Below, in pieces: positions 23,080-32,836 of a stretch of 44,086 nt of DNA. The notes beneath the pieces were generated by a model. That model worked only from the letters and a program-made list of their open reading frames with translations, was not told the origin of the DNA and did no database searches. Both the position numbers and the translations under genes were made by a program. The DNA is from RUG14199 sp045535205 (GTDB lineage: Bacteria; Bacillota; Clostridia; Oscillospirales; CAG-272): the NCBI GenBank assembly GCA_045535205.1, contig JAZSLF010000052.1:1-44086 (forward strand). Direction: 5' to 3'. Each line of letters starts with the position of its first letter. The first letter of the stretch is position 1.

Positions 23080-25038
23080 ATGACAGAAAACATGAATTCA
23101 GAAATCAATGAAAATATGAATTCTACAGTTTACGACGAAAATCAGATACAGGTACTTGAGGGTCTTGAGGCTGTAAGAAAAAGACCGGGTATGTATATCG
23201 GTACTACGTCTATCGGAGGACTTCATCATCTTGTTTATGAAATAGTCGATAATTCCATCGACGAAGCCATGGCGGGACGCTGCTCTCACATTGAGGTCGT
23301 GATCCATGAAGACGGAAGTGTTTCCGTACAGGATGACGGCTACGGTGTACCCAGTCAGATCCATCATAAGATGGGAATACCTACTCTTGAGGTAGTATTT
23401 TCAATTCTTCATGCAGGCGGTAAGTTCGGCGGAGAGGGCTATAAAATTTCCGGCGGTCTTCACGGTGTAGGTGCTTCTGTCGTTAACGCTCTTTCAGAGT
23501 GGCTTGAGGTCGATAACTGTTATGAAGGTAAAAGATATACTCTCCGTTTTGAAATGGGCAAAAAAGCACGTGATTTCAAGTGTGAGGGCGATTCAAACGG
23601 TAAACACGGTCTTTACGTTCGTTTTAAGCCCGATCCCACCATTTTTGAAGACACAAATTTTGTATACGATACAATTCTCACAAGAATGAGAGAACAGGCA
23701 TTCCTTAACGCAGGTCTTTCAATTTCCATTAAGGATCTCAGAGTTACCGACGAGGAAGGAAATCATCCTGAGGAAAACCTCATGTACGAGGGCGGAATTA
23801 TTTCCTTCGTTGAATATCTCAACGGACTCAAGCATTCAAACCTCATTCATCAGAAGCCTATCTATATGAAGGCATCGAAGGGTGATATTACCGCTGAGGT
23901 CGCTCTCCAGTACAACGACAGCTATTCAGATCTTATAGTTACCTTCGCAAACAATATGTGTACCATCGACGGCGGTACCCATGAAACAGGCTTCAAGAGT
24001 GCTCTCACGAAGGTAATAAACGAATATGCAAGAAAAACGAATATACTTAAAGAAAAAGATAAAAACCTTTCGGGTGACGACGTTAGAGAAGGTCTTTGTG
24101 CCGTTGTAAGCGTAAAGCTTCCCGACGCTCAGTTTGAAAGTCAGACTAAAGCGAAGCTGGGTAATTCGGAGATAAGAACCATCGTTGACAATATAGTAAA
24201 CGAAAAGCTTTCGGAATTTTTTGAAGAAAATCCTTCCGTTGCAAAGGCTATTATCGAAAAGGCACTTGCGGCAAGCAGAGCGAGAGATGCTGCAAGAAAG
24301 GCGAGAGATCTTACGAGACGTAAGGGCTCTCTTGAAGGCTTCTCACTTCCCGATAAGCTTGCTGACTGTAACGATAAGAGAACTGAATTTACAGAGCTCT
24401 ATCTCGTAGAGGGTGACTCTGCGGGCGGTTCTGCAAAGCAGGGACGAGACTCTCTTTTCCAGGCTATCCTTCCTCTCAGAGGTAAGGTCCTCAACGTTGA
24501 AAAGGCAAGACTTGACAAGGTTTATACAAGTGAACAGATAAAGCTTATCATAATGGCTCTCGGCTGCGGTATAGGTGAAGATTTTGATATAACGAAGCTC
24601 AGATACGGAAAGATCATCATAATGGCCGATGCCGACGTTGACGGCTCACACATTCAGGTGCTTCTTCTTACCTTCTTCTTCAGATATATGAGACAGCTCA
24701 TTGAAGACGGACACATCTATCTTGCGATGCCTCCTCTTTATAAGGTATCAAGAGGTAAAAAATATCTTTACGCTTATACGGATGAAGAAAGAGATAAGTG
24801 TATTGAGGAGCTTGGTCAGGGTGCAGTTGCAAGCAGATATAAAGGTCTCGGTGAAATGAACCCCGAACAGCTTTGGGAAACAACGATGGATCCCGAAAAG
24901 AGAACCATTCTCAAGGTGACCATCGGAGATGCCATGAAGTGCGATGAGATATTCTCACTTCTTATGGGTGATGACGTTGAGCCCCGCCGACAGTTCATCG
25001 AAACAAACGCAAAATACGTAACTGATCTCGATATTTAA
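23080..25038 (+). CDS. gyrB: DNA gyrase subunit B
   Basis: 652 residues. GHKL ATPase motifs include RPGMYIG and YEIVDNSIDEAMAG (metal-binding Asn); GGLHGVGASVVNALS is the ATP lid. The Toprim part has LVEGDSAGGSAKQ and MADADVDGSHI. C-terminal VEPRRQFIETNA is universal. With GyrA it introduces negative supercoils. AGGAGG precedes the ATG, 20 bases after remB. A PfkB-type kinase gene starts 3 bases after its stop, separating it from gyrA. ParE has the same motifs, but pairing with a GyrA that has a GyrA box makes gyrase the right call. Confidence 0.97.
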   Translation: MTENMNSEINENMNSTVYDENQIQVLEGLEAVRKRPGMYIGTTSIGGLHHLVYEIVDNSIDEAMAGRCSHIEVVIHEDGSVSVQDDGYGVPSQIHHKMGIPTLEVVFSILHAGGKFGGEGYKISGGLHGVGASVVNALSEWLEVDNCYEGKRYTLRFEMGKKARDFKCEGDSNGKHGLYVRFKPDPTIFEDTNFVYDTILTRMREQAFLNAGLSISIKDLRVTDEEGNHPEENLMYEGGIISFVEYLNGLKHSNLIHQKPIYMKASKGDITAEVALQYNDSYSDLIVTFANNMCTIDGGTHETGFKSALTKVINEYARKTNILKEKDKNLSGDDVREGLCAVVSVKLPDAQFESQTKAKLGNSEIRTIVDNIVNEKLSEFFEENPSVAKAIIEKALAASRARDAARKARDLTRRKGSLEGFSLPDKLADCNDKRTEFTELYLVEGDSAGGSAKQGRDSLFQAILPLRGKVLNVEKARLDKVYTSEQIKLIIMALGCGIGEDFDITKLRYGKIIIMADADVDGSHIQVLLLTFFFRYMRQLIEDGHIYLAMPPLYKVSRGKKYLYAYTDEERDKCIEELGQGAVASRYKGLGEMNPEQLWETTMDPEKRTILKVTIGDAMKCDEIFSLLMGDDVEPRRQFIETNAKYVTDLDI

Positions 25039-25041
25039 TTT

Positions 25042-25932
25042 ATGAAATATATTACGGTTACTCTTAACCCGACAGTTGACAGAATGTATACTCTTCCGTC
25101 ATCTCTTAAAACGGGAACTCTCAACAGGGCTCTTAAAATGAGCGAGGTATCCTACAGCGGAAAGGGGATAAACGTTTCAAGGGAGCTTTTAAGACTCGGT
25201 GTTTCATCGGATATGCTCTGTATTCTCAGAGGCTCTGACGGTGAAAATGCCGAAAAAAGCTTTTTGGAGGAGGGACTTGTTCCCGTTTTTGTAAAAACAA
25301 AGGGAAAGCTCAGAAACAATATTTCATTTATAGATCCCGACGGCTGTGATACCGAGATCAATGAACCCGGTGAGCCTGTGGGATTTGAAGATATTGTAAG
25401 ATTTCTTTCCATTTACGATAACGTTATTGAAACGAGAGAAAAAAAGGTAGTCATTATAAGCGGTTCAGCTCCTCCCGGCTTCAGAGACGATATTTATAAA
25501 ATGCTTATTGTCAATGCTGAAAAGAATAAGTCGTATACAGTTCTTGATGCAGACGGAGAGCTGCTTAAATTCGGTCTTGAAGCATCTCCTTGTCTTATAA
25601 AGCCCAATGAGCATGAAATTGAAAGGCTGACGGGTATTAAGCTTACGGGAAACGATGAAAAGATAAGGCTTTCGGCACTTGCTGCATCCTCCGTTATTTT
25701 TGATAAGACAGGTACTGAGGTACTTTGCACTCTCGGCTCAAGAGGAAGCGTATTTGTGGGAAAGGAAGGACATTTTGTCTGTCCCGCAAGAAATGCTAAA
25801 ATAAAACGCTTCAAGGGTGCGGGAGATATGTATCTTGCAAGATTTCTCTATGAACGCTTTGAAAAGCACAGAAGTATTTTCGATGCCATGAAGATAGCTT
25901 CTGATGAAACTGCTAAGAATTTAGAAAAATAA
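25042..25932 (+). CDS. PfkB-family sugar kinase (1-phosphofructokinase/tagatose-6-phosphate kinase type)
   Basis: 296 residues. The N-terminus TLNPTVDRMY and the substrate motif YSGKGINVSRELLRLG are those of the FruK/LacC group of PfkB kinases. VIISGSAPPGF and FKGAGDMYLARF follow, the latter with the catalytic Asp of the GAGD anion hole. These enzymes phosphorylate fructose-1-phosphate or tagatose-6-phosphate to the bisphosphate. No PTS or fru/lac genes are adjacent, so the substrate cannot be assigned. It lies between gyrB and gyrA with a 3-base gap to gyrB and 31 bases to gyrA, so it is part of the gyrase transcript. No SD is obvious. Confidence 0.85.
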   Translation: MKYITVTLNPTVDRMYTLPSSLKTGTLNRALKMSEVSYSGKGINVSRELLRLGVSSDMLCILRGSDGENAEKSFLEEGLVPVFVKTKGKLRNNISFIDPDGCDTEINEPGEPVGFEDIVRFLSIYDNVIETREKKVVIISGSAPPGFRDDIYKMLIVNAEKNKSYTVLDADGELLKFGLEASPCLIKPNEHEIERLTGIKLTGNDEKIRLSALAASSVIFDKTGTEVLCTLGSRGSVFVGKEGHFVCPARNAKIKRFKGAGDMYLARFLYERFEKHRSIFDAMKIASDETAKNLEK

Positions 25933-25963
25933 AGAAAAATATTAACCTAAAGGGGAAAGAATT

Positions 25964-28612
25964 TTGAAAGAACAGAAAGATATAACTTACGAAAATCAAA
26001 AAATAGTTCCCATAAATATGGAAGGACAGGTAAAGAATGCATTCATGGCGTATTCTATGTCTGTTCTGACCAGCCGTGCTCTGCCTGACGTAAGAGACGG
26101 TATGAAGCCCGGTCAGAGAAGAATTCTTTACGCTATGTACGAGGATAATCTGACCTCGTCAAATGCCTTCCGTAAATCTGCTACCACGGTAGGTAACGTT
26201 CTCGGTAGATACCATCCTCACGGTGACGCTGCCGTTTACGGAACGATGGTAAGAATGGCACAGGATTTCTCATACCGTTATCCTCTCATTCAGGGTCAGG
26301 GTAACTTCGGCTCTATCGACGGTGACGGTGCTGCTGCTTACCGTTATACTGAGTCAAGAATGGCGAAGATCTCCGACGAGCTCATGAGAGATATTGAAAA
26401 AGACGTAGTCGATATGAGACAAAACTTCGACTATACGAGAGAGGAGCCTTCTGTTCTTCCTTCAAGATTTCCGAACCTTCTTGCTAACGGTGCTGTAGGT
26501 ATTGCCGTCGGTATGGCGACAAATATTCCTCCTCACAACCTCTCTGAAATAATAGATGCTTCCATTTACTATATGGACAACCCCGAGGCTGAGATAGGCG
26601 ACGTAATGCAGTACATTAAAGGTCCCGATTTTCCGACAGGTGGTTATATCTACGGAACAAGCGGTATCTATAACGCCTATACTACAGGTAAGGGCAGAGT
26701 AGTAATGAGAGGTAAGGCTACCGTTGAGGAGGACAAGAACCGTATTATAATTACGGAAATTCCTTATATGGTAAACAAGTCTCTGCTTATCGGTGCTATG
26801 GCTGAGCAGGTAAAGGAAAAGAGAATTGAGGGCGTTACGGATATCCGTGACGAGTCCGACAAAAAGAAGGGTATCAGAATAGTTATAGAATATAAGAGAG
26901 ATGCCAACGGTCAGATAATTCTCAATAAGTTCTATAAGTATACAAAGCTTCAGGACACCTTCCCCGTTAACATGATAGCTCTTGTAAACGGTGAGCCCAA
27001 GACTCTCACTCTCCTTGAGATACTTGATAATTATATCAATTTCCAGCAGGAAGTTATTGAAAGAAGATGCCGCTTCGATCTTGCAAAGGCTCTTCACGAA
27101 AAGCATATCTATGACGGCTACAAGCTTGCAGTTGACTATATCGACGAGGTCATCAGCATAATCAGAAGCTCACCCGACGTTTCAGGTGCTAAGGCTAACC
27201 TTATGGAACGCTTCGGTCTTTCGGAGGAACAGGCTCAGGCTATAGTTTCCATGACTCTCGGACGTCTTTCGGGTATGGAGCGTGAAAAGATAGAAAACAA
27301 GCTCTCCGAGCTTCGTGCGACCATCGACAGACTCAATGCTATTCTTTCTGACAGAAATGAGATAAAGGCTATCGTCAGAGAGGACCTTCTTGAAATAAAG
27401 AGAAAGTTCGGTGACGATAGAAAAACTGAAATTCTTGAGTCTCAGGACGATATTGATATTGAAGACCTTATTGAACGTCATGAATGTGTTGTTACGATGA
27501 CAAATGCCGGCTACATAAAGCGTCAGCCTTCCTCTGTATATTCGGCACAGAGACGTGGCGGCAGAGGCAGAACAGGTATGAAGACTAAGGAAGAGGACTT
27601 CATTGAAAGTGTTATCGTTACAAATTCCCATTCAACACTTCTGTTCTTTACTAACTTAGGTAAGGTGTTTGCAAAGAAGGCTTACGAGGTGCCCGAAGCA
27701 AGTCCTATCGCAAAGGGAACCAATATCGTAAATCTTCTTGAGCTGTCCGAAAACGAAAAGATCTCAACTGTTATTGAAATTCCCGAATTTTTCGAGCATG
27801 AATATCTCGTAATGGTAACAAAGGGCGGTATCATCAAGAGAACTCCCCTTTCAGAATACAGCTATCAGCGTAAGGGCGGTAAAATAGCTATCAATCTTGA
27901 CGAGGGAGACGAGCTTATATTTGTTTCCCGTACCGACGGTAACTGCGACGTGCTTATAGCAACGAGAGACGGTCTCGGTGCAAGATTTTCAGAAGACCGT
28001 GTTACTATAGTAGGCAGAACCGCAAGAGGTGTGAGAGGTATCAGACTCCGTGGTGACGATTACGTTGTGGGTGCTGCTCTTATTGTCAATACTGAAGAAT
28101 GGCAGAATAAATACAAGCTGGTCACGATTACGGAAAACGGCTTCGGCAAGCGTACTGAATGCTCACAGTTCGACTCCAAGGGCAGAGGTATTCAGGGCGT
28201 TATCTGTCATACTCTCAGCGACAAGACAGGTAAGCTCTGCTCAATTAAAATAGTCAGCGAGGACCGTGACCTTCTTCTTATCACAGATACAGGTATCATC
28301 ATCAAAACTCCCGCCGAGGATATTCCCGTATATGGCAGAACAGCCTCCGGTGTTAAGGTCATAAGACTTGACGATGATGCGAAGGTCGTAAACTTCTCCT
28401 CAACGGAGAAAATAAAGGAAGAAGAAAACGTTGAAGAAGCTGAAGGTACGGAAAATACCGAAAATTCTGAAAACAGCACTCCTTCCGACAATAAAGCCGA
28501 AGCTGTAATGCCCGAAGCTGATGCTCCCTTCGTTCCCACAGGACTTGAAAAGCTTCTTGATGCGGCAATGAGCGAGCAGGCTGAAAGAGAAAACAACGAT
28601 AATAACGAGTAA
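25964..28612 (+). CDS. gyrA: DNA gyrase subunit A
   Basis: 882 residues with a TTG start at 25964 after AGGGGAAAG. The catalytic Tyr128 lies in AAAYRYTESR. The C-terminal beta-pinwheel carries the GyrA box QRRGGRG, which identifies gyrase rather than topoisomerase IV. In the quinolone region HPHGDAAVYG, the positions of E. coli Ser83 and Asp87 are Ala89 and Gly93. The last ~60 residues are an acidic, Glu/Asn-rich tail. The stop overlaps the start of the next gene by one base. Confidence 0.97.
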   Translation: MKEQKDITYENQKIVPINMEGQVKNAFMAYSMSVLTSRALPDVRDGMKPGQRRILYAMYEDNLTSSNAFRKSATTVGNVLGRYHPHGDAAVYGTMVRMAQDFSYRYPLIQGQGNFGSIDGDGAAAYRYTESRMAKISDELMRDIEKDVVDMRQNFDYTREEPSVLPSRFPNLLANGAVGIAVGMATNIPPHNLSEIIDASIYYMDNPEAEIGDVMQYIKGPDFPTGGYIYGTSGIYNAYTTGKGRVVMRGKATVEEDKNRIIITEIPYMVNKSLLIGAMAEQVKEKRIEGVTDIRDESDKKKGIRIVIEYKRDANGQIILNKFYKYTKLQDTFPVNMIALVNGEPKTLTLLEILDNYINFQQEVIERRCRFDLAKALHEKHIYDGYKLAVDYIDEVISIIRSSPDVSGAKANLMERFGLSEEQAQAIVSMTLGRLSGMEREKIENKLSELRATIDRLNAILSDRNEIKAIVREDLLEIKRKFGDDRKTEILESQDDIDIEDLIERHECVVTMTNAGYIKRQPSSVYSAQRRGGRGRTGMKTKEEDFIESVIVTNSHSTLLFFTNLGKVFAKKAYEVPEASPIAKGTNIVNLLELSENEKISTVIEIPEFFEHEYLVMVTKGGIIKRTPLSEYSYQRKGGKIAINLDEGDELIFVSRTDGNCDVLIATRDGLGARFSEDRVTIVGRTARGVRGIRLRGDDYVVGAALIVNTEEWQNKYKLVTITENGFGKRTECSQFDSKGRGIQGVICHTLSDKTGKLCSIKIVSEDRDLLLITDTGIIIKTPAEDIPVYGRTASGVKVIRLDDDAKVVNFSSTEKIKEEENVEEAEGTENTENSENSTPSDNKAEAVMPEADAPFVPTGLEKLLDAAMSEQAERENNDNNE

Positions 28613-29067
28613 TGAAAATGAAAAATAAGATTTTTAAAGGTGATGCGGACAGAGTCTTTATAATCCTTATGGCTCTCTTTTCCGTAATTGCGGCAGTAGT
28701 GTTCGTTTTTACAAACGTTATGCTCCCCGCACCGTTTGCAGAGATCGTTTCCATCGGTTATTATTATTCAAATATGTCCGATCCTACGGTTCAGAGTGCA
28801 TTTTCCGCTTTGGTATACGGTCTCCTTTATCTGATTTCACTTCTTGGCTGTGTTATAATTGCACTTTCAAAGAATAAGGGCTCACTCTGGATAAAGCTTG
28901 GAATTTCTCTCGTTCTTATATTTGATCTTATTATTCATTCTTACGCTTTTCTGTTTTCTTCGGGATATAATTGGAATTATCTTATTGCCGCTGTTCTTGA
29001 AGCTGTTATGACAGCTTGCATCTTCTTTAAAAGAAAAGAAAATAATATTTCATCTGAAAGGGAGTAA
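28612..29067 (+). CDS. Hypothetical membrane protein (four membrane segments)
   Basis: 151 residues, not recognised. Hydrophobic segments lie at about 15-37, 64-84, 91-112 and 118-137, with a short charged C-terminus (FKRKENNISSERE). The ATG overlaps the gyrA stop codon (TAATG) and no SD is seen, so translation is likely coupled to gyrA. A lipoprotein gene starts 4 bases after its stop. Confidence 0.7.
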   Translation: MKMKNKIFKGDADRVFIILMALFSVIAAVVFVFTNVMLPAPFAEIVSIGYYYSNMSDPTVQSAFSALVYGLLYLISLLGCVIIALSKNKGSLWIKLGISLVLIFDLIIHSYAFLFSSGYNWNYLIAAVLEAVMTACIFFKRKENNISSERE

Positions 29068-29071
29068 GATC

Positions 29072-29698
29072 ATGAAAAAAAATATTCTGTCAGCGTTTTC
29101 TCTTTTACTTATCTTATCTTTCCTGTTTTCTCTTGTCTCCTGCTCATCGCAAAGTAAGGAGCAGCTGACCGAAGCAGCAGCAGAGCTTCTTCAAAAAAGC
29201 TGTGAGATAAACGAAATATTTTACGGAAAAGGTATTGAGCTTGACGAAAACAGCGTGGAGTATGCAAAGGAATTGCTCCTTCAGGAAACTGATGTTAAAA
29301 TTGCTCCCTATGCAGAGGTCCATGCGGATTATAAGTATCAATGTGTTGAAGATATTAAGGCGGCTGCTCTCAGCGTCTATACCGAAAGCTATCTGGAGCC
29401 TGTTTTCGATATAGCCTTCCTCGGCCATAAGGACTCCGTGAACGGTGCCATCGTAGAATACGCACGTTTTATTGATAACGAGTACGGTATCCTTACCCAA
29501 AGAATAGATATTGAAGACGAAATAATCTATAACGGAAGAACCTTCGATACTTCTTCAATTCAGATAATTAAAAAAAGACCGTCATATGTGCTCTTTACAG
29601 TAACTTCACTCATTGACGGGGAGCCCTCCGATACAATGAAGATCAAAATGCAAAAGGACTCAGGCGGTAACTGGAAGCTTGATACACCGACGTATTAA
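29072..29698 (+). CDS. Hypothetical lipoprotein
   Basis: 208 residues with a lipoprotein signal: MKKNILSAF, hydrophobic core, lipobox LVSC with Cys24. The mature part is mixed alpha/beta with an acidic character and no recognised domain. AAGGGAGTAAG precedes the ATG. It is the last gene of the plus-strand origin run and is followed by composite repeat copy 3. It is probably anchored on the outer face of the membrane; partner and function are unknown. Confidence 0.75.
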   Translation: MKKNILSAFSLLLILSFLFSLVSCSSQSKEQLTEAAAELLQKSCEINEIFYGKGIELDENSVEYAKELLLQETDVKIAPYAEVHADYKYQCVEDIKAAALSVYTESYLEPVFDIAFLGHKDSVNGAIVEYARFIDNEYGILTQRIDIEDEIIYNGRTFDTSSIQIIKKRPSYVLFTVTSLIDGEPSDTMKIKMQKDSGGNWKLDTPTY

Positions 29699-29703
29699 AG
29701 GGG

Positions 29704-29879
29704 AAGGGTAAACTTACAGTGATATAATAATAGGCGGTATGTAGTCTACAAAATTTTGCAGATCTATATACCGCCGTTAATTTAATTATATCTCTGTAAG
29801 TTTACCCTTAACCCCCTTTCAAAAGCTTTTGAAGGGGTCATAGGGGGAACTTTTCTCGAAAAGTTCCCCCTGGTCAATC
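29704..29879. repeat. Composite palindromic repeat, copy 3 (most complete)
   Basis: The outer arms AAGGGTAAACTTACAG (29704-29719) and 29794-29809 are perfect reverse complements. Inside them GGCGGTAT (29733-29740) pairs with ATACCGCC (29768-29775). Then follow the stem around CAAAAGCTTTTG (29811-29838) and GGGGGAACTTTT/AAAAGTTCCCCC (29843-29870). It separates convergent genes and probably terminates both. Confidence 0.85.
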
Positions 29880-31235
29880 CTATCTTTCTCTAACTTCAAT
29901 ATTATAAACATCAGCGTAGGTAGCAATTTGAGAGTCGGGGGAGCAGATGAAGTAGAAATCGGAGGAGAGGTCTGAGAAGACGTTATCGCCTACGTCTGAG
30001 ATATTATCGGAGAGGTCGAGGTATTCAAGGGAAGCACAGCCTGCGAAGGCGGCATCACCCAGCTTGGTAACGGAGCTTGGAATGTTCAGAGTTTTAAGGC
30101 TTTCGCAGCCTGAGAATGCATATTCGCCTATCTCTGTCACACCGTCGGGGACAGAAAAGCTTTTGAGGGAGCTGCAGGAAGCGAAGGTATAAGGCGGAAC
30201 GCTTTTAATACTTTTGGGAAGAGCAGTATTTTTAAGGTTGTAGCAGGCCGAGAAGACGTAGCCGCCTAAATTTTCAACCGAATCGGGAATGACGGCTGTT
30301 TCGAGAGCTGAGCAGCCGCAGAAGGCATAGGGGTCAATGGTTTTAAGGGAAGAGGGGAAGGATGCTTCGATAAGTGAGGTACACGCATAGAAAGCACCCT
30401 CGCCGATGGCTTCAAGCTTTGAAGGAAGAACGAGATAGGTCAGAGCCGTACAGTTGGCGAAAGCACCTACGGGAAGCGTTGTAATATTATCGGGAAGAAC
30501 GAGAGTTTTTGTTTTTTCACATTGATTGAAGGCGTATTCACCGATAGAGGAAAGGCTCTCTGCTTTTTCAAGATAGATCTCGCTGACGTTTGTGCAAACG
30601 GAGAATGCGTGCATACCGATGGAGGTTACCTTGGGGCCGATATTTATGGCACTCAGAGAGGTACAGCCGTAGAAGGCGTAGTCATTGATTATTTCAATAT
30701 TATCGTGAAGTGCGGCAGTGAGGGAAGCACAGTTATAGAAAGCACCCTCACCTATTTTTGTGACGTTTTCGGGAATATCGGCTGCTGCGAGGAGAGCACA
30801 TTGAGAGAAGGTGCCTTCTCTTATCTCAGAGATGGTGCTTGGCAGAGTCACCTTTTTCAGAGCCGTACAGGTGTTGAAGGCATAGCTCTGAATGACGGTA
30901 ATGCTGTCGGGAACCGTAATTTCTTCAATATCATCGTTGAGATAGAAGGCATCACAGCCTAAAAACGTTACGGGAAGACCGTTAATTTCAGATGGAATTT
31001 CAAGGCTCTTCTTGCCTGAGCCCTTGTAGGACTTAATAAATACGGTATTTTCTGCTGTAACGCCGTAATCGAAAAGACCGTCGGAGGTGGTGCCTTCGCT
31101 TACGAAGGAAACTTCTTCGTCTGTCGGTGAAACGTCCATCGGAGTATTTTCGTTTTCAGCGGGAGTGTTGTCCTTACTGCAGGAGCAAAGTAATAGACAA
31201 ACAATGGCAAATAAGGAAAAAATTCTCTTAAACAT
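29880..31235 (-). CDS. BspA-like LRR_5 lipoprotein
   Basis: 451 residues from the ATG at 31235; a TTG 9 bases upstream would overlap the weak SD AAAGAG. The signal MFKRIFSLFAIVCLLLCSC gives lipobox Cys at 17 or 19. About 14 LRR_5 repeats of ~23 residues fill the rest, with the regular pattern 'IGEYAFxxCxxLxxLxLPxxI'. Unlike the two LRR proteins at 5926-9833 it has no Cys-rich repeats and no dockerin, so it is held by its lipid. Proteins of this type are often adhesins, but the ligand is unknown. The TAG stop abuts repeat copy 3. Confidence 0.87.
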   Translation of the reverse strand: MFKRIFSLFAIVCLLLCSCSKDNTPAENENTPMDVSPTDEEVSFVSEGTTSDGLFDYGVTAENTVFIKSYKGSGKKSLEIPSEINGLPVTFLGCDAFYLNDDIEEITVPDSITVIQSYAFNTCTALKKVTLPSTISEIREGTFSQCALLAAADIPENVTKIGEGAFYNCASLTAALHDNIEIINDYAFYGCTSLSAINIGPKVTSIGMHAFSVCTNVSEIYLEKAESLSSIGEYAFNQCEKTKTLVLPDNITTLPVGAFANCTALTYLVLPSKLEAIGEGAFYACTSLIEASFPSSLKTIDPYAFCGCSALETAVIPDSVENLGGYVFSACYNLKNTALPKSIKSVPPYTFASCSSLKSFSVPDGVTEIGEYAFSGCESLKTLNIPSSVTKLGDAAFAGCASLEYLDLSDNISDVGDNVFSDLSSDFYFICSPDSQIATYADVYNIEVRER

Positions 31236-31258
31236 AATATTCAACTCTTTGATTAAAA

Positions 31259-31759
31259 TTATTTAGTATTATCTGTATCAAATGAAAGGGAAAAGCTTAC
31301 AGCGGCGGAAAGTCCCAGACTGAAAAGCAGAATATAGGGAGTCAGAGAAACTGTGTCGTTTGAAGCGATGTAGGAATAGAGAAAGCCTGCGATAATGAAT
31401 ATCACAGAGGAGAAAACAACAAGAAGTGCTCTTGTAATTCTGTTTTTCTTTGAAAAAAGGTATGACAGTATGGAAAGGATCGTAACACCGATAAAGAATA
31501 CGGCGGCATATCTTACATATACGAAATACATATCAAGTGCCCAGGAGATATATTCTTCTTCAAGACCTGAGCCGTTCAGTCTCAGCTTCAGCATGAGAGA
31601 GACAACGGAGGACAGGAGAATGCCGAAAACGGAAAAACACAAAATTACGGTCTTAACAGGCTTTGCCGCCCTTTCTCTGTTTGCACCTTTAAAAAACAGA
31701 TGCCGGAGGGATAAAAAAGTATTTACAATAATTATTAGTGCGGAAAATAAATAAAACAT
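31259..31759 (-). CDS. Hypothetical membrane protein
   Basis: 166 residues, not recognised. Four hydrophobic segments (about 1-17, 32-52, 77-103, 111-131) and a further one at about 140-160. No convincing SD precedes the ATG at 31759, and a strong hairpin (31775-31805) lies just upstream, so expression may be low or coupled. The LRR lipoprotein gene begins 23 bases downstream. Confidence 0.6.
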   Translation of the reverse strand: MFYLFSALIIIVNTFLSLRHLFFKGANRERAAKPVKTVILCFSVFGILLSSVVSLMLKLRLNGSGLEEEYISWALDMYFVYVRYAAVFFIGVTILSILSYLFSKKNRITRALLVVFSSVIFIIAGFLYSYIASNDTVSLTPYILLFSLGLSAAVSFSLSFDTDNTK

Positions 31760-31774
31760 AAAATATTACAGAAC

Positions 31775-31805
31775 CCCCAAGCAGACAAGTCTTGTCTGCT
31801 TGGGG
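31775..31805. terminator. Perfect 15-bp hairpin between MORN gene and downstream membrane protein
   Basis: CCCCAAGCAGACAAG (31775-31789) and its exact complement (31791-31805) are separated by one base. No long T-run follows on either strand, so termination is likely but not certain. Confidence 0.55.
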
Positions 31806-31822
31806 AATTTCAGCTTTCTATA

Positions 31823-32809
31823 TTATTCTTCGACAGCGGTGGTGTCTTCACCATCTGCTTCTTCATCGGATGCTCTTACGGGAACACCGTTTTCATAATA
31901 GCCCTCGTAGGTTCTGCCGTTGTGGTCAGTTGATACGCCCTTTCCGTGAAGCTGACCGTTCTTGAACTCGCCTGTATAGGAGGAGCCGTTTGCCCAGGTC
32001 ATAGTACCTGTGCCTGTACGCTCGTCATTTACGAAATCGCCCTCGTAAACGTCGCCGTTTGCCCAGGTGTATTTACCCTTGCCGTGTTTTTTATCTTCGA
32101 CGAAGGGACCTTCGTAAACTGAGCCGTCGGAGTATGTGAATTTACCGTCGCCGTGTTTCTTGCCGTCAACGTAAGTTCCTTCGTAGGATGCACCGCTTGC
32201 CCAGGTGTATTTACCCTGACCGTTCTTGAGGTTGTTTTTAAATTCGCCCTCGTAAACGTGGCCGTCAGCATAGGTGTACTTACCTCTGCCGCCGATGGCA
32301 TCATTGGAAAATTCACCCTCGTAAACGTCACCGTTGGCATATTCAATTCTGCCCTGACCGTGACGGAGAAGGTTCTGAAGCTCACCCTTGTAAATAGTGC
32401 CGTCTGTATAGCTGAGCTCACCTGTTTCGGAATTTACGTAAGCGGTGAGACCGTTTGAATAGTAAATTCTGCCTGTTACGGGGTAATCCTCTTTGTTTAC
32501 TGTTCCGAGAAACTGAACTGTAGTGCCGTCGTCAAGGGTATAGTTCATGTATCTGTAGCCGAGAAGATACAGGGCGAGAACGATAATACCTACACAAGCG
32601 ATGATGCTTGCGATAACGGTGATTACTACGCTCTTTGTATTGGCAACGGGCTTTTCGTCTGCTTCCTGCTCAAGCTCTGCCTTTTCTTCGCTGTTTTCAG
32701 CTTCCTTTACTTCTTCATCAGCCTTTGCCGCATCCATTTCGGCGTTTTCCTGAACAGCCGTGTCCTTTTCAAGCTCGGAGCTTACTTTTTTGTTATTCTT
32801 TTTTCCCAT
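31823..32809 (-). CDS. MORN-repeat membrane protein
   Basis: 328 residues. A Lys/Glu-rich cytoplasmic N-terminus (1-57) is followed by one membrane segment (about 59-86), then about eight MORN repeats of 23 residues (pattern 'YEGEFxNxxxxGxGxYTWANGxV') at about 135-310 and an acidic tail. The repeats would therefore be outside the cell or in the wall zone. MORN repeats are usually protein- or lipid-interaction scaffolds; no catalytic domain is present. AAGGAA precedes the ATG. It follows the serS-linked membrane protein by 27 bp. Confidence 0.87.
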   Translation of the reverse strand: MGKKNNKKVSSELEKDTAVQENAEMDAAKADEEVKEAENSEEKAELEQEADEKPVANTKSVVITVIASIIACVGIIVLALYLLGYRYMNYTLDDGTTVQFLGTVNKEDYPVTGRIYYSNGLTAYVNSETGELSYTDGTIYKGELQNLLRHGQGRIEYANGDVYEGEFSNDAIGGRGKYTYADGHVYEGEFKNNLKNGQGKYTWASGASYEGTYVDGKKHGDGKFTYSDGSVYEGPFVEDKKHGKGKYTWANGDVYEGDFVNDERTGTGTMTWANGSSYTGEFKNGQLHGKGVSTDHNGRTYEGYYENGVPVRASDEEADGEDTTAVEE

Positions 32810-32836
32810 TTTTTTATTCCTTATTATAAAATATTA

